Assembly: GCF_016464425.1 (NCBI RefSeq)
Contig: NZ_JADDKQ010000013.1
Location: forward strand, 1 to 64,000
Reading direction: 5' to 3'
Source of the DNA: Actinotalea solisilvae
Lineage (GTDB): Bacteria > Actinomycetota > Actinomycetes > Actinomycetales > Cellulomonadaceae
DNA length: 64,000 bases
The notes below the pieces were generated by a model. The model made no database searches. It was not told the origin of the DNA and saw nothing but the letters and a program-made list of their open reading frames with translations. Position numbers and translations under genes: made by a program. Positions 22,408 through 32,684 of the stretch are shown here, piece by piece. The stretch's first letter is position 1. Each line of letters begins with the position of its first letter.

Positions 22408-23647
22408 CGGCGGCGGGCTCCTTCGAGGACGCTGTGGTGGCGGGGCTGGGGCTGGCGGCCGTGGCACGGTCCTCGACCGTCCCCGTGGTCATGAGCTCGA
22501 CGAAGCGGTCGAACAGGTAGCCGGCGTCGTGCGGGCCGGCCGCGGCCTCGGGGTGGTACTGGACCGAGAACGCGGGGACGTCGAGGCACTCGAGGCCCTC
22601 GACGACGTCGTCGTTGAGGGCGACGTGCGACACGGTGACGCGGCCGTAGCGGCCGCCGTCGTGGGGCGCGACGGACTCGCCCTCGAGCGGCGCGTCGACC
22701 GCGAACCCGTGGTTGTGGGCGGTGATCTCGACCTTGCGCGTCCGCCGGTCCATGACGGGCTGGTTCACGCCGCGGTGGCCGTAGGTGAGCTTGTACGTGC
22801 CGTAGCCGAGCGCGCGCCCGAGCAGCTGGTTGCCGTAGCAGATGCCGAAGAACGGGATGCGGCGGTCGAGCACGTCCCGCAGCAGCTCGATCTCGTGCGT
22901 CGCGGCCGACGGGTCGCCCGGGCCGTTGGAGAAGAAGACGCCGTCGGGCGCGAAGGCGAGGACCTCCTCCGTGGTCGCCGTCGAGGGCAGCACGTGGGTG
23001 CGGATGCCGCGCTCGGCGAGACGCTGGGGTGTCATGGACTTGATCCCGAGGTCGATCGCGACGACGGTCGCGACCGGCTCCGCGCCGCTCGCCGGTCCGC
23101 GCACGGGCTCGACCGTGTACGGCTCGGCGACCGTGACCTCGCTCGCGAGGTCGGCGCCCTGCATCGCGGGCGCGGCGGCGACCTCGTCGAGCAGGTCCTG
23201 GTCCGCGCGGCGGCGGCCCGTCGCGTCGACGAGCGCGTCGCCCGAGAAGATGCCGCCGCGCATGACGCCGCGCTCGCGCAGGTGCCGCGTGAGGGCGCGC
23301 GTGTCGATGTCGCTGATCCCGACGACACCCTCCGCACGGAGCGCGTCCTCGAGCGTGCGCTGCGACCGCCAGCTCGACGGGCGGATCGCGGGGTCCCGGA
23401 CGACGTAGCCGGCCACCCAGATGCGCGTCGACTCGGGGTCCTCGTCGTTCATGCCGGTGTTGCCCACGTGCGGTGCCGTCATGACGACGATCTGCCGGTG
23501 GTACGACGGGTCGGTGAGCGTCTCCTGGTACCCGGTCATGCCGGTGTTGAAGACGATCTCGCCGACCGTGCGGCCGGTGGCGCCGAGGGCACGGCCGGTG
23601 AACGTCCGGCCGTCCTCGAGCACCAGGACTGCTGTCTGGTCGGTCAT
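22391..23647 (-). CDS. carA: Carbamoyl-phosphate synthase small (glutaminase) subunit
   Basis: A 418-residue subunit that hydrolyses glutamine and channels ammonia to CarB. The N-terminal CarA-specific domain contains [21 protein letters not shown]. The C-terminal class I glutamine amidotransferase domain has the nucleophile Cys in [12 protein letters not shown] and the catalytic His and Glu in QYHPEA. The last 45 residues after the domain are Ala/Ser/Pro-rich and poorly conserved. Start and stop overlap its neighbours, indicating tight coupling within the pyr operon. Confidence 0.97.
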
Positions 23648-24189
23648 GGCTTCTCCTCGGGCTGGGGGGTCGGGGGGACGGCCGGGGGCTTCAGCAGCCC
23701 GCGCACGGCGGTCGCCAGGCGGTCGCGGTCGGCAGGGTGGCGGGGGCGCAGGCAGGTGTCGGAGTAGAGCGGGGGCCCGTCGCGGTCGCCCGGCATGGAC
23801 TCCCAGCGGACGACGACGACGCCCTCGACGCCGACCATTTCGCCGGCCTCGCCGCGCACGACCTCGACCGCACGCAACGACGCGCGCGGGATGGCGACGT
23901 CCCGTCCGGTGGGCCCGTCGACCACCACACCACCGTCACGGACGTGCACGGTGGCGGGCGACGGGCGGCCCGTGCCGTGCGCCGTGACGGGGCCGGGCCG
24001 CGCGCCCACCCCCGTCGTGGACACGTGGGTGACGTCGACCGGCTCCGTCCGCGACGCACCGGCGTCCGGCTGCGGGTCGATCGGGCGCCACAGGTGCATC
24101 GGCGCTCCGGGGACGCTCGGGCCGAGGACCGGTGCCGGCCGCCGCGTGGTCGGCTCGCCGCCGCCGGTCGGCGTCGCGCGGAGCGTCAT
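23644..24189 (-). CDS. Soluble paralogue of the Rv1382-like pyr-operon protein
   Basis: A 181-residue protein without a membrane segment. Its core (about residues 55-170) resembles the gene immediately upstream: [11 protein letters not shown] matches [30 protein letters not shown] matches [36 protein letters not shown] matches GKVAGGEGVVVLRWE; and [20 protein letters not shown] matches LRPRRSADRQALVSAVRALV. It therefore appears to be a tandem duplicate that lost or never gained the N-terminal anchor and carries instead a Pro-rich N-terminus. Start and stop overlap both neighbours (ATGA). Function is unknown; the position suggests a role tied to pyrimidine synthesis. Confidence 0.75.
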   Translation of the reverse strand: MTLRATPTGGGEPTTRRPAPVLGPSVPGAPMHLWRPIDPQPDAGASRTEPVDVTHVSTTGVGARPGPVTAHGTGRPSPATVHVRDGGVVVDGPTGRDVAIPRASLRAVEVVRGEAGEMVGVEGVVVVRWESMPGDRDGPPLYSDTCLRPRHPADRDRLATAVRGLLKPPAVPPTPQPEEKP

Positions 24190-24767
24190 GCCGCACCGTC
24201 CACGCCCGCGACGCCGCCCGCGGCCGCGCCGGCCGCGACGAGCGCGCGCACGGCCGAGACGAGGGCCTGACGGTCGGCCGACCGGCGCGGGCGCAGGCCC
24301 GAGTCCAGCACCGTGGCGCCCGGGGCGTCGCCGCCGAGCCGCGCGCCGCGCGCGCCGACGACCTCCCAGCGCAGCACGACGACACCCTCGCCGCCCGCCA
24401 CCTTGCCGGCGATCCCCGGGGCGAGGTGTGCGTCCCGGAGCGCGGCCGCGGGCACGAAGAGGTCGCGTGCGCCGGCTCGGGTCAGCAGCACCCCGGCGTC
24501 GTGCACGGTCACGCTCGCCGCGGACCGCGCGCCGAGGTCGTGGGCCACCACCCGGTCGAGCCAGTCCCCCGCCACCGTCGTCGAGACGTACGTCGCCTCG
24601 ACGGGGCCCAGGCGCACCGCACCGAGCGCGTCCGGTGCGGGCACCGGCGGGAGCGCCGGCACCAGGGTCGCGGAGCGTGCCGCGCGGGACCGCCAGCCGG
24701 CGCGCATCGCGAGCAGGACGACGACGAGCAGGACGACGAGCACCGCGATCCCGAGGGCCTCCCTCAC
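24186..24767 (-). CDS. Membrane-anchored Rv1382-like protein of the pyr operon
   Basis: A 193-residue protein with a GTG start overlapping the pyrC stop. It has one N-terminal transmembrane helix (ALGIAVLVVLLVVVLLAM, about 4-21) followed by basic residues, so the soluble domain is probably cytoplasmic. The beta-rich domain (about 60-165) resembles a PH-like fold and ends with LRPRRSADRQALVSAVRALV. Mycobacterium tuberculosis has a protein of this type (Rv1382, annotated as an export or membrane protein) at the same place between pyrC and carA, so the position is conserved in actinobacteria. Its role is not known. Confidence 0.8.
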   Translation of the reverse strand: MREALGIAVLVVLLVVVLLAMRAGWRSRAARSATLVPALPPVPAPDALGAVRLGPVEATYVSTTVAGDWLDRVVAHDLGARSAASVTVHDAGVLLTRAGARDLFVPAAALRDAHLAPGIAGKVAGGEGVVVLRWEVVGARGARLGGDAPGATVLDSGLRPRRSADRQALVSAVRALVAAGAAAGGVAGVDGAA

Positions 24768-26088
24768 CGGGCGGGCTCCGGCTGGGGCACGGCGACGGTG
24801 TCGAGCACCGTGGGGCGGCCGCGCAGGAACGTGGCGACCACGCGGCCGCTCAGCTCCCGGCCCCCGTAGGGCGTGTTGCGGCTCGCGCTCGCGAGCGTCG
24901 CCGGGTCCACCGTCCAGCGCGCGGCCGGGTCGACCAGGGTGACGTTGGCGGGCTCACCGACGGCGAGCGGGCGGCCCTGCGCGCGCTCGCCCGCGTCGAT
25001 CCGCCCGATCCGCGCGGGCGCCGTCGAGAGCACCCGCGCGACGCCGGCCCAGTCGAGGAGGCCCGTGTCGACCATGGTCGTCTGCACGACCGACAGCGCC
25101 GTCTCGAGGCCCGTCATGCCGAACGCGGCGGCGGCCCACTCGCAGTCCTTGTCCTCGCGCGTGTGCGGCGCGTGGTCGGTCGCGACGACGTCGATCGTCC
25201 CGTCCGCGAGCCCCGCCCGGACGGCCTGGACGTCGGCGTCGGTGCGCAGCGGCGGGTTGACCTTGTAGAGCGGGTCGTAGGTGCGCGCGAGCTCGTCGGT
25301 GAGCAGCAGGTGGTGCGGCGTGACTTCGGCCGTGACGTCGATGCCGCGCGCCTTGGCCCAGCGCACGATCTCGACCGAGCCGGCCGTGGACAGGTGGCAC
25401 ACGTGCAGGCGCGAGCCGACGTGCTCGGCGAGCAGCACGTCGCGGGCGATGATCGCCTCCTCGGCGACCGCGGGCCAGCCCGCGAGGCCGACGTCGGCGG
25501 ACACGATGCCCTCGTGCATCTGGGCGCCGGCGGTGAGGCGGGGCTCCTGCGCGTGCTGGGCGATGACGCCGTCGAACGCCTTGACGTACTCGAGCGCGCG
25601 GCGCATGAGGACCGGGTCGTGGACGCACTTCCCGTCGTCCGAGAAGACGCGCACCCGCGCCGCCGAGTGCGCCATCGCGCCCAGCTCGGCGAGCTGCTCG
25701 CCGGCGAGGCCCACGCTGACCGCGCCGACCGGCAGGACGTCGACCCAGCCCGCGTCGCGCCCGAGCCGCCACACCTGCTCGACGACGCCCGCGGTGTCCG
25801 CCACGGGGGACGTGTTCGCCATCGCGTGCACCGCGGTGAAGCCGCCCAGGGCCGCGGCGCGCGTGCCGGACGCGACCGTCTCGGCGTCCTCGCGCCCCGG
25901 CTCGCGCAGGTGCGTGTGCAGGTCGACGAGGCCGGGCAGCGCGACGAGCCCGGCGGCGTCGACGACCTCGGCGTCCCCCGCGGCGCGCGCCGCGTCGGCA
26001 CCGACCGCGGCGATGCGCCCGTCGGCCAGCAGGACGTCGGTGGGCTCGGCGCCGAGCGGGGCGGCGCCCCGCAGCAGGTACGTCGCGC

Positions 26089-26092
<4 letters not shown>
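24764..26092 (-). CDS. pyrC: Dihydroorotase (class I)
   Basis: Cyclises carbamoyl aspartate to dihydroorotate. The 442-residue amidohydrolase carries the metal motif [20 protein letters not shown] near residue 57. Further metal ligands lie in AQHAQEP and in [15 protein letters not shown], and the essential Asp is in [12 protein letters not shown]. The C-terminus closes the beta-sandwich with [14 protein letters not shown]. The ATG overlaps the pyrB stop. In class I systems the dihydroorotase can associate with aspartate transcarbamoylase encoded just upstream. Confidence 0.97.
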
Positions 26093-27771
<1,679 letters not shown>

Positions 27772-27798
27772 CTTAAAGGATGTCCGACGCCGGCGACC

Positions 27799-28566
27799 CT
27801 ACCCGACCGGGCGCCGTGGCGTGCCCGACGTCCGCCGCCGGAACTGTGCGGGCGTCTCTCCCGTGAGCCGGCCGAAGGTGCGCGTGAGGACGGCCTGGTC
27901 GTAGAAGCCGGCGGCGGTCGCGACCTCCGCGAGCGGCAGGTCGCCCGCGCTCAGCAGGGCCGCGGCGCGGTCCACCCGGCACCGCAGCACGTACTGCTGC
28001 GGCGAGAGCGCGAAGACGCGCCGCATCCGACGGTCGAGGGTCGACGGCGAGCAGCCCGCCGCCTCGGCCATCGCCGCGACGGGGAGCGGCCCCGAGAGCC
28101 GGGCGGCGACGAGCGCCGCGACCCGGTGCAGCGAGCGGAGCGTCGCGTCGTCCGCGTCGCGCGCGCGCAGGTCCTCGGACACGCTCACGAGGCCGACGAG
28201 CTCGCCCTCGTCGCGCACGGGGACCTTCGAGCTGAGGTACCACCCCGGCGGGCCGCCGGGTCGCGAGATGAGCTCGAGCTCGCGCCGCAGCGGCTCGCCC
28301 GACGTGAGCACCGCCTCGTCCTGCGCGGCATAGTGCGACGCGAGGTGGGCGGGGAACAGGTGCTCCGCGCGGCGGCCCACGACCGCGCGCCGGCTCCGCT
28401 CCCCCGTCCGGTCGACGAACGCCTGGTTGACGACGACGTAGCGGCCCGTGACGTCCTTGGCGCAGAACATCGTGCCCGTGAGCGCGTCCATGAGCGTCGT
28501 CCACTCGGGCCCCAGCGCGCGGCGCAGCCGCTCCCCCTCGGGCCAGGCGTCGTCGGCTCGCGTCAC
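27799..28566 (-). CDS. AraC-family transcriptional regulator with an N-terminal PAS domain
   Basis: A 255-residue regulator. The N-terminal half is a PAS fold (TTLMDALTGTMFCAKDVTGRYVVVNQAFVDR, then the C-terminal PAS strands WYLSSKVPVRDEGELVGLVSVSED). The C-terminal AraC DNA-binding domain contains VAAMAEAAGCSPSTLDRRMRRVFALSPQQYV and the second helix-turn-helix LPLAEVATAAGFYDQAVLTRTF. The GTG at 28566 is chosen because a TAGCGT hexamer sits 7 bases upstream; an ATG at 28593 is in frame but would lie upstream of that element. It is divergent from an alpha/beta hydrolase gene, its most likely target. The signal sensed by the PAS domain is unknown. Confidence 0.88.
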   Translation of the reverse strand: MTRADDAWPEGERLRRALGPEWTTLMDALTGTMFCAKDVTGRYVVVNQAFVDRTGERSRRAVVGRRAEHLFPAHLASHYAAQDEAVLTSGEPLRRELELISRPGGPPGWYLSSKVPVRDEGELVGLVSVSEDLRARDADDATLRSLHRVAALVAARLSGPLPVAAMAEAAGCSPSTLDRRMRRVFALSPQQYVLRCRVDRAAALLSAGDLPLAEVATAAGFYDQAVLTRTFGRLTGETPAQFRRRTSGTPRRPVG

Positions 28567-28573
28567 GCGCCGG

Positions 28574-28583
28574 ACGCTACCGT
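28574..28583. promoter_or_regulatory. Overlapping divergent -10 elements of the AraC/hydrolase pair
   Basis: On the minus strand TAGCGT (28579-28574) precedes the AraC GTG by 7 bases. On the plus strand TACCGT (28578-28583) precedes the hydrolase ATG by 8 bases. The two hexamers share the central TA, so polymerase can occupy only one orientation at a time. Confidence 0.5.
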
Positions 28584-28591
28584 GGTCGGCC

Positions 28592-29179
28592 ATGACGCCC
28601 GCCGGACTCCTGCTCACGCCCGGCGCGGGCGCGGGCCGCGACAGCCGCACGCTGGTGGCCCTCGAGGAGGCGCTCGCGCCGTTCCCCGTCCGGCGGGTCG
28701 ACTTCCCCGGCCGCGCCGCGGGACGCCGTGGCCCGGAGCGCGCGCCCGTCGCGGTCGCGCACGTGCGCGTCGAGGCGGACCGGTTCGCCGCCGACCTCGG
28801 CGTCCCGCCCGACGCCGTCGTGCTCGGCGGGCGGTCCTTCGGCGGCCGGATGTCGTCGATGGCCGTGGCCGAGGGCCAGCCCGCGGCCGGGCTGGTGCTG
28901 CTCTCCTACCCCCTGCACCCGCCCGGCAGGCCGGAGCGCCTGCGGGTCGAGCACCTGCCGTCCGTGCACGTGCCCGTGCTCGCGGTGTCCGGGACGCGCG
29001 ACCCCTTCGGCACGCCCGAGGAGCTCGCGACGCACCTCGCGACGATCCCCGGCCCGGTGACGACGGTGCTCGTGCCCGGCGCCCACGCCCCCGCCGACGA
29101 CGGTGCCGTCGGCGCTGCCGTCGCGGACTGGCTCGTCGCGCTGGGCGCGTCCGGCGTCGGCCGCGCGACCCCGGGCTGA
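28592..29179 (+). CDS. KANL3/Tex30-type alpha/beta hydrolase
   Basis: A 195-residue small alpha/beta hydrolase. The nucleophile elbow is GGRSFGGRMSS (Ser at about residue 78), the acid is probably Asp in SGTRDPFG, and the His is in VPGAHAPADD. Together they make a complete catalytic triad. The N-terminus (LLLTPGAGAGRDSRTLVALEEAL) is typical of the KANL3/Tex30 family found widely in bacteria, whose substrates are mostly unknown. It diverges from a PAS-AraC regulator and is followed after about 80 bases by putA with its own leader. Confidence 0.85.
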   Translation: MTPAGLLLTPGAGAGRDSRTLVALEEALAPFPVRRVDFPGRAAGRRGPERAPVAVAHVRVEADRFAADLGVPPDAVVLGGRSFGGRMSSMAVAEGQPAAGLVLLSYPLHPPGRPERLRVEHLPSVHVPVLAVSGTRDPFGTPEELATHLATIPGPVTTVLVPGAHAPADDGAVGAAVADWLVALGASGVGRATPG

Positions 29180-29261
29180 GCGCTCCGCTTGGACCGATCC
29201 GCCCGCCCCGGGCGCCGGATCGTGACAAGACGTCGTCTCGGCGTGTGAGGAGGATGAGGCG

Positions 29262-32200
29262 ATGAGCACCCGCACCGCGCCGACCGACCTCGCCTCCGCA
29301 GCCACCGACCTCGCCGAGCGCTGGGTCGAGACGACGGCCTCGGGGCAGACCGCGCGCGAACGGCGCACGACCGGCCGGCTGGCCGCGCTCGTGGCCGACC
29401 CGGCGGGGCTCGAGCTCGCGGTGCGCTTCGTCGACCGGGTCGCGCGCCCCGAGGACCTGCACGTCGCCGCGCGCGAGCTCGCCGGGCTGTCGGCGGGCTC
29501 CGCGGGCGGCTTCCTCGGGCCGGTCGACCGGCTGCTGCTCGCGGTGGGCGCGCGCGTCGCGCCGAGCCTCCCGCACGTCGTCGTGCCCGCCGCGCGCGTG
29601 CGCCTGCGCCAGCTCGTCGGCCACCTCGTCGCCGATGCCGGCCCCGGCCTCGGCCGGCACATCGCGGCCGCGCGCGCCGAGGGCTTCCGCCTCAACCTCA
29701 ACCTGCTCGGCGAGGCGGTGCTGGGCGAGGCCGAGGCGCGCGGCCGGCTCGCGCGCGTGCAGGCGCTCGTCGAGCGGCCCGACGTCGACTACGTGTCCGT
29801 CAAGGTCTCGGCCGTCGCGAGCCAGCTCTCCACCTGGGACACCGACGGGAGCCGTGACCGCGTGGTCGAGCGCCTCCTGCCCCTGTACCGCTCGGCGCAC
29901 GCCCACGGCACGTTCCTCAACCTCGACATGGAGGAGTACCGCGACCTCGCGCTCACGGTGCGCGTGTTCGAGCGGCTGCTCGACCGCCCCGAGCTGCGCG
30001 ACATGGCGATGGGGATCGTCCTGCAGGCCTACCTCCCCGACGCGCTCGCGGCCCTCGACGAGATCACCGGGCTCGCCGAGCGGCGCGTCGCGTCCGGCGG
30101 CGCCCCCGTCAAGGTCCGCCTCGTCAAGGGCGCGAACCTCGCGATGGAGCGCGTCGAGGCCGAGCTCCACGGCTGGGAGCAGGCGCCGTACGCGACCAAG
30201 GCCGAGGTGGACGCCTCCTGGGTGCGGCTGCTCGACCGTGCGCTCGACCCCGCCCGCACCGCCGCCGTCCGGGTGGGTGCCGCGAGCCACAACCTCTACG
30301 GCGTCGCGCTCGCGCACCTGCTCGCCGCCGAGCGGGGGGTGGGGGCCGCCCTCGACGTCGAGATGCTCCAGGGCATGGCACCCGCGCAGGCGCGCGCGGT
30401 GCGGGACACGGTCGCGCCCGAGGGCCGTGTGCTCCTCTACACGCCGGTCGTCGCGCGGGACGACTTCGACGTCGCGATCTCCTACCTCGTCCGGCGCCTC
30501 GAGGAGAACGCGGCGCCGGAGAACTTCCTGCACGCGCTGTTCACCGACGACGACGCGTCCCCCGCCCCTCGACCGGCAGCCGACGACGCCGCCGGCCACG
30601 GCCTGGCCGGCCAGCGCGCCGCCTTCGCGGCCGCGCTGCGCGACGCGGCGACCGTGAGCGCCGCGCCGCGCCGGACGCCCCGCCCGGAGCCGGTGCTGCC
30701 GGGGCCGGGCTTCGAGAACGCCGCGGACACCGACCCCGCCGTGGCCGTGTCGCGCGGGTGGGCCGCGGACCTGCTGAGCCGGGCACCCGCGGGCACCGCC
30801 CCGTCGCTCGGCGCGCTCGCGGCGCTCCCGGTGCCGCCGGCGACGGTCGTCCGGACGGCCCGCGAGGTGGACGACGCCGTCGCCACCGCGGTGGCCGTCG
30901 CCCCCCGGTGGGCAGGGACGGCGCCGTCAGCCCGTGCCGCCGTGCTGCGCCGGGCCGCACTCGAGCTCGAGCGCTCGCGCGGCGACCTCGTCGCGGTCAT
31001 GGCCCACGAGGCGGGCAAGACCGTCGCCGAGGGCGACCCCGAGGTGAGCGAGGCCGTCGACTTCGCGCGCTACTACGCGCGGGCCGCCGAGCAGCTCGCC
31101 GACGGCGCCGTGCGCGGCGCGGTCTTCCGGCCCGACGGCGTCACCGTCGTCACCCCGCCGTGGAACTTCCCGGTCGCGATCCCCGTCGGGTCGGTGCTCG
31201 CCGCCCTGGCCGCGGGCTCGCCCGTGCTGGTCAAGCCCGCGCCGCAGACGCCCCTGAGCGCACGCGTCGCGTTCGCCGCCGTGCACCGCGCGCTCGAGGC
31301 CGAGGGCCTCCCGGCGGACGTGCTCCAGGTGCTCGACTGCCCCGAGGGGGACGTCGGCCGGCGCCTCGTGAGCCACCCGGACGTGCGTCGCGTCGTGCTC
31401 ACCGGGTCGATCGAGACGGCGCGTCTCTTCGCGTCGTGGCGCGCCGACCTCGACGTGCTCGCGGAGACGTCCGGCAAGAACGCGATCGTGGTGACGCCCG
31501 CCGCCGACGTCGACCTCGCCGTGGCCGACGTCGTCCGCTCGGCCTTCGGGCACGCGGGGCAGAAGTGCTCCGCCGCGTCGCTGCTCGTGCTCGTGGGCTC
31601 GGCCGGGCGCTCGGCGCGGCTGCGCCGCCAGCTCGCCGACGCCGTGACGTCGCTGCGCGTCGGCCCGTCGACCGACCTCGGGACCGCGATGGGCCCGCTG
31701 GTCGAGCCCGCGTCCGGCAAGCTGCTGCGCGCGCTCACGACGCTCGACCCGGGCGAGTCGTGGCTCGTGCGGCCGCGCCGCCTCGACGCCGAGGGGCGCC
31801 TGTGGACGCCCGGCGTCAAGCACGGCGTCGCGCCCGGCTCCTTCTTCCACCTCACCGAGTGCTTCGGGCCGGTGCTCGGGGTGATGCGCGTGGCCACGCT
31901 CGAGGAGGCGGTGGCCGTCCAGAACGCCGTGCCCTTCGGACTCACGGGCGGACTGCACTCGCTCGACGAGGACGAGATCGCCACCTGGCTCGACACCGTC
32001 GAGGTCGGCAACGCCTACGTCAACCGGCACATCACGGGGGCGATAGTGCAGCGCCAGCCGTTCGGCGGCTGGAAGGCGAGCGCGGTCGGGCCGGGCGCCA
32101 AGGCGGGCGGACCCGGATACGTCCCCCAGCTCGGTCGCTGGGCGGACGCCGACGACGTGCCCCAGGACGACGACGCCTGGCTCGCGTGGGCGCGCGCCGA

Positions 32201-32669
32201 CGACGCCCGCGTGTGGCGCGACGAGCTCGCCGTCGAGCACGACCCCTCGGGCCTGCGCGCCGAGGCGGACGTGCTGCGCTACCGGCCGCTGCCCGGCGTG
32301 ACCGTGCGCGTGGGCACCGACGCGCGCGAGCGCGACGTCGCCCGCGTGCTCGCCGCCGCCGGTCGCGCGGGCGTGCCCACGACCGTGTCGCGGGCGGACG
32401 ACGAGGACGACGCGGCGTTCGCGGCTCGGGTGCGGTCGGGCGACGTCGCCGGCCGGGTGCGCGTGGTCGGCACGTCGCCCGGGCTCCGCGAGGCGGCGGC
32501 GCAGCGCGTCGGCGAGGTCACCGTCCTCGACGGCCCCGTGCTCGCCTCGGGTGTGCGCGAGCTGCGCGCCATGGTGCGCGAGCAGGCCGTGAGCCGGACG
32601 CTCCACCGGTTCGGGCACGTGCCGCCCGGACCGCGTCGCGCGATCCCCACGCCCGGCCGGCCCGCCTGA
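29262..32669 (+). CDS. putA: Bifunctional proline dehydrogenase / delta-1-pyrroline-5-carboxylate dehydrogenase PutA
   Basis: Oxidises proline to glutamate in two steps. The 1135-residue protein has a proline dehydrogenase barrel in the first 460 residues (FRLNLNLLGEAVLG, VSVKVSAVASQ, LNLDMEEYRDL, VKVRLVKGANLAME), which binds FAD. An aldehyde dehydrogenase domain follows from about residue 520 (TVVTPPWNFPVAIPVGSVLA, general base Glu at about 735 in LAETSGKNA, catalytic Cys at about 769 in GHAGQKCSA). There is no N-terminal ribbon-helix-helix, so it should not act as its own repressor. The last 130 residues form a further domain. A strong Shine-Dalgarno sequence (GAGGAGGATGAG) precedes the ATG. 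It is transcribed alone and converges on the decarboxylase gene. Confidence 0.96.
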   Translation: MSTRTAPTDLASAATDLAERWVETTASGQTARERRTTGRLAALVADPAGLELAVRFVDRVARPEDLHVAARELAGLSAGSAGGFLGPVDRLLLAVGARVAPSLPHVVVPAARVRLRQLVGHLVADAGPGLGRHIAAARAEGFRLNLNLLGEAVLGEAEARGRLARVQALVERPDVDYVSVKVSAVASQLSTWDTDGSRDRVVERLLPLYRSAHAHGTFLNLDMEEYRDLALTVRVFERLLDRPELRDMAMGIVLQAYLPDALAALDEITGLAERRVASGGAPVKVRLVKGANLAMERVEAELHGWEQAPYATKAEVDASWVRLLDRALDPARTAAVRVGAASHNLYGVALAHLLAAERGVGAALDVEMLQGMAPAQARAVRDTVAPEGRVLLYTPVVARDDFDVAISYLVRRLEENAAPENFLHALFTDDDASPAPRPAADDAAGHGLAGQRAAFAAALRDAATVSAAPRRTPRPEPVLPGPGFENAADTDPAVAVSRGWAADLLSRAPAGTAPSLGALAALPVPPATVVRTAREVDDAVATAVAVAPRWAGTAPSARAAVLRRAALELERSRGDLVAVMAHEAGKTVAEGDPEVSEAVDFARYYARAAEQLADGAVRGAVFRPDGVTVVTPPWNFPVAIPVGSVLAALAAGSPVLVKPAPQTPLSARVAFAAVHRALEAEGLPADVLQVLDCPEGDVGRRLVSHPDVRRVVLTGSIETARLFASWRADLDVLAETSGKNAIVVTPAADVDLAVADVVRSAFGHAGQKCSAASLLVLVGSAGRSARLRRQLADAVTSLRVGPSTDLGTAMGPLVEPASGKLLRALTTLDPGESWLVRPRRLDAEGRLWTPGVKHGVAPGSFFHLTECFGPVLGVMRVATLEEAVAVQNAVPFGLTGGLHSLDEDEIATWLDTVEVGNAYVNRHITGAIVQRQPFGGWKASAVGPGAKAGGPGYVPQLGRWADADDVPQDDDAWLAWARADDARVWRDELAVEHDPSGLRAEADVLRYRPLPGVTVRVGTDARERDVARVLAAAGRAGVPTTVSRADDEDDAAFAARVRSGDVAGRVRVVGTSPGLREAAAQRVGEVTVLDGPVLASGVRELRAMVREQAVSRTLHRFGHVPPGPRRAIPTPGRPA

Positions 32670-32684
32670 CCCGGGCCGGCCGCC

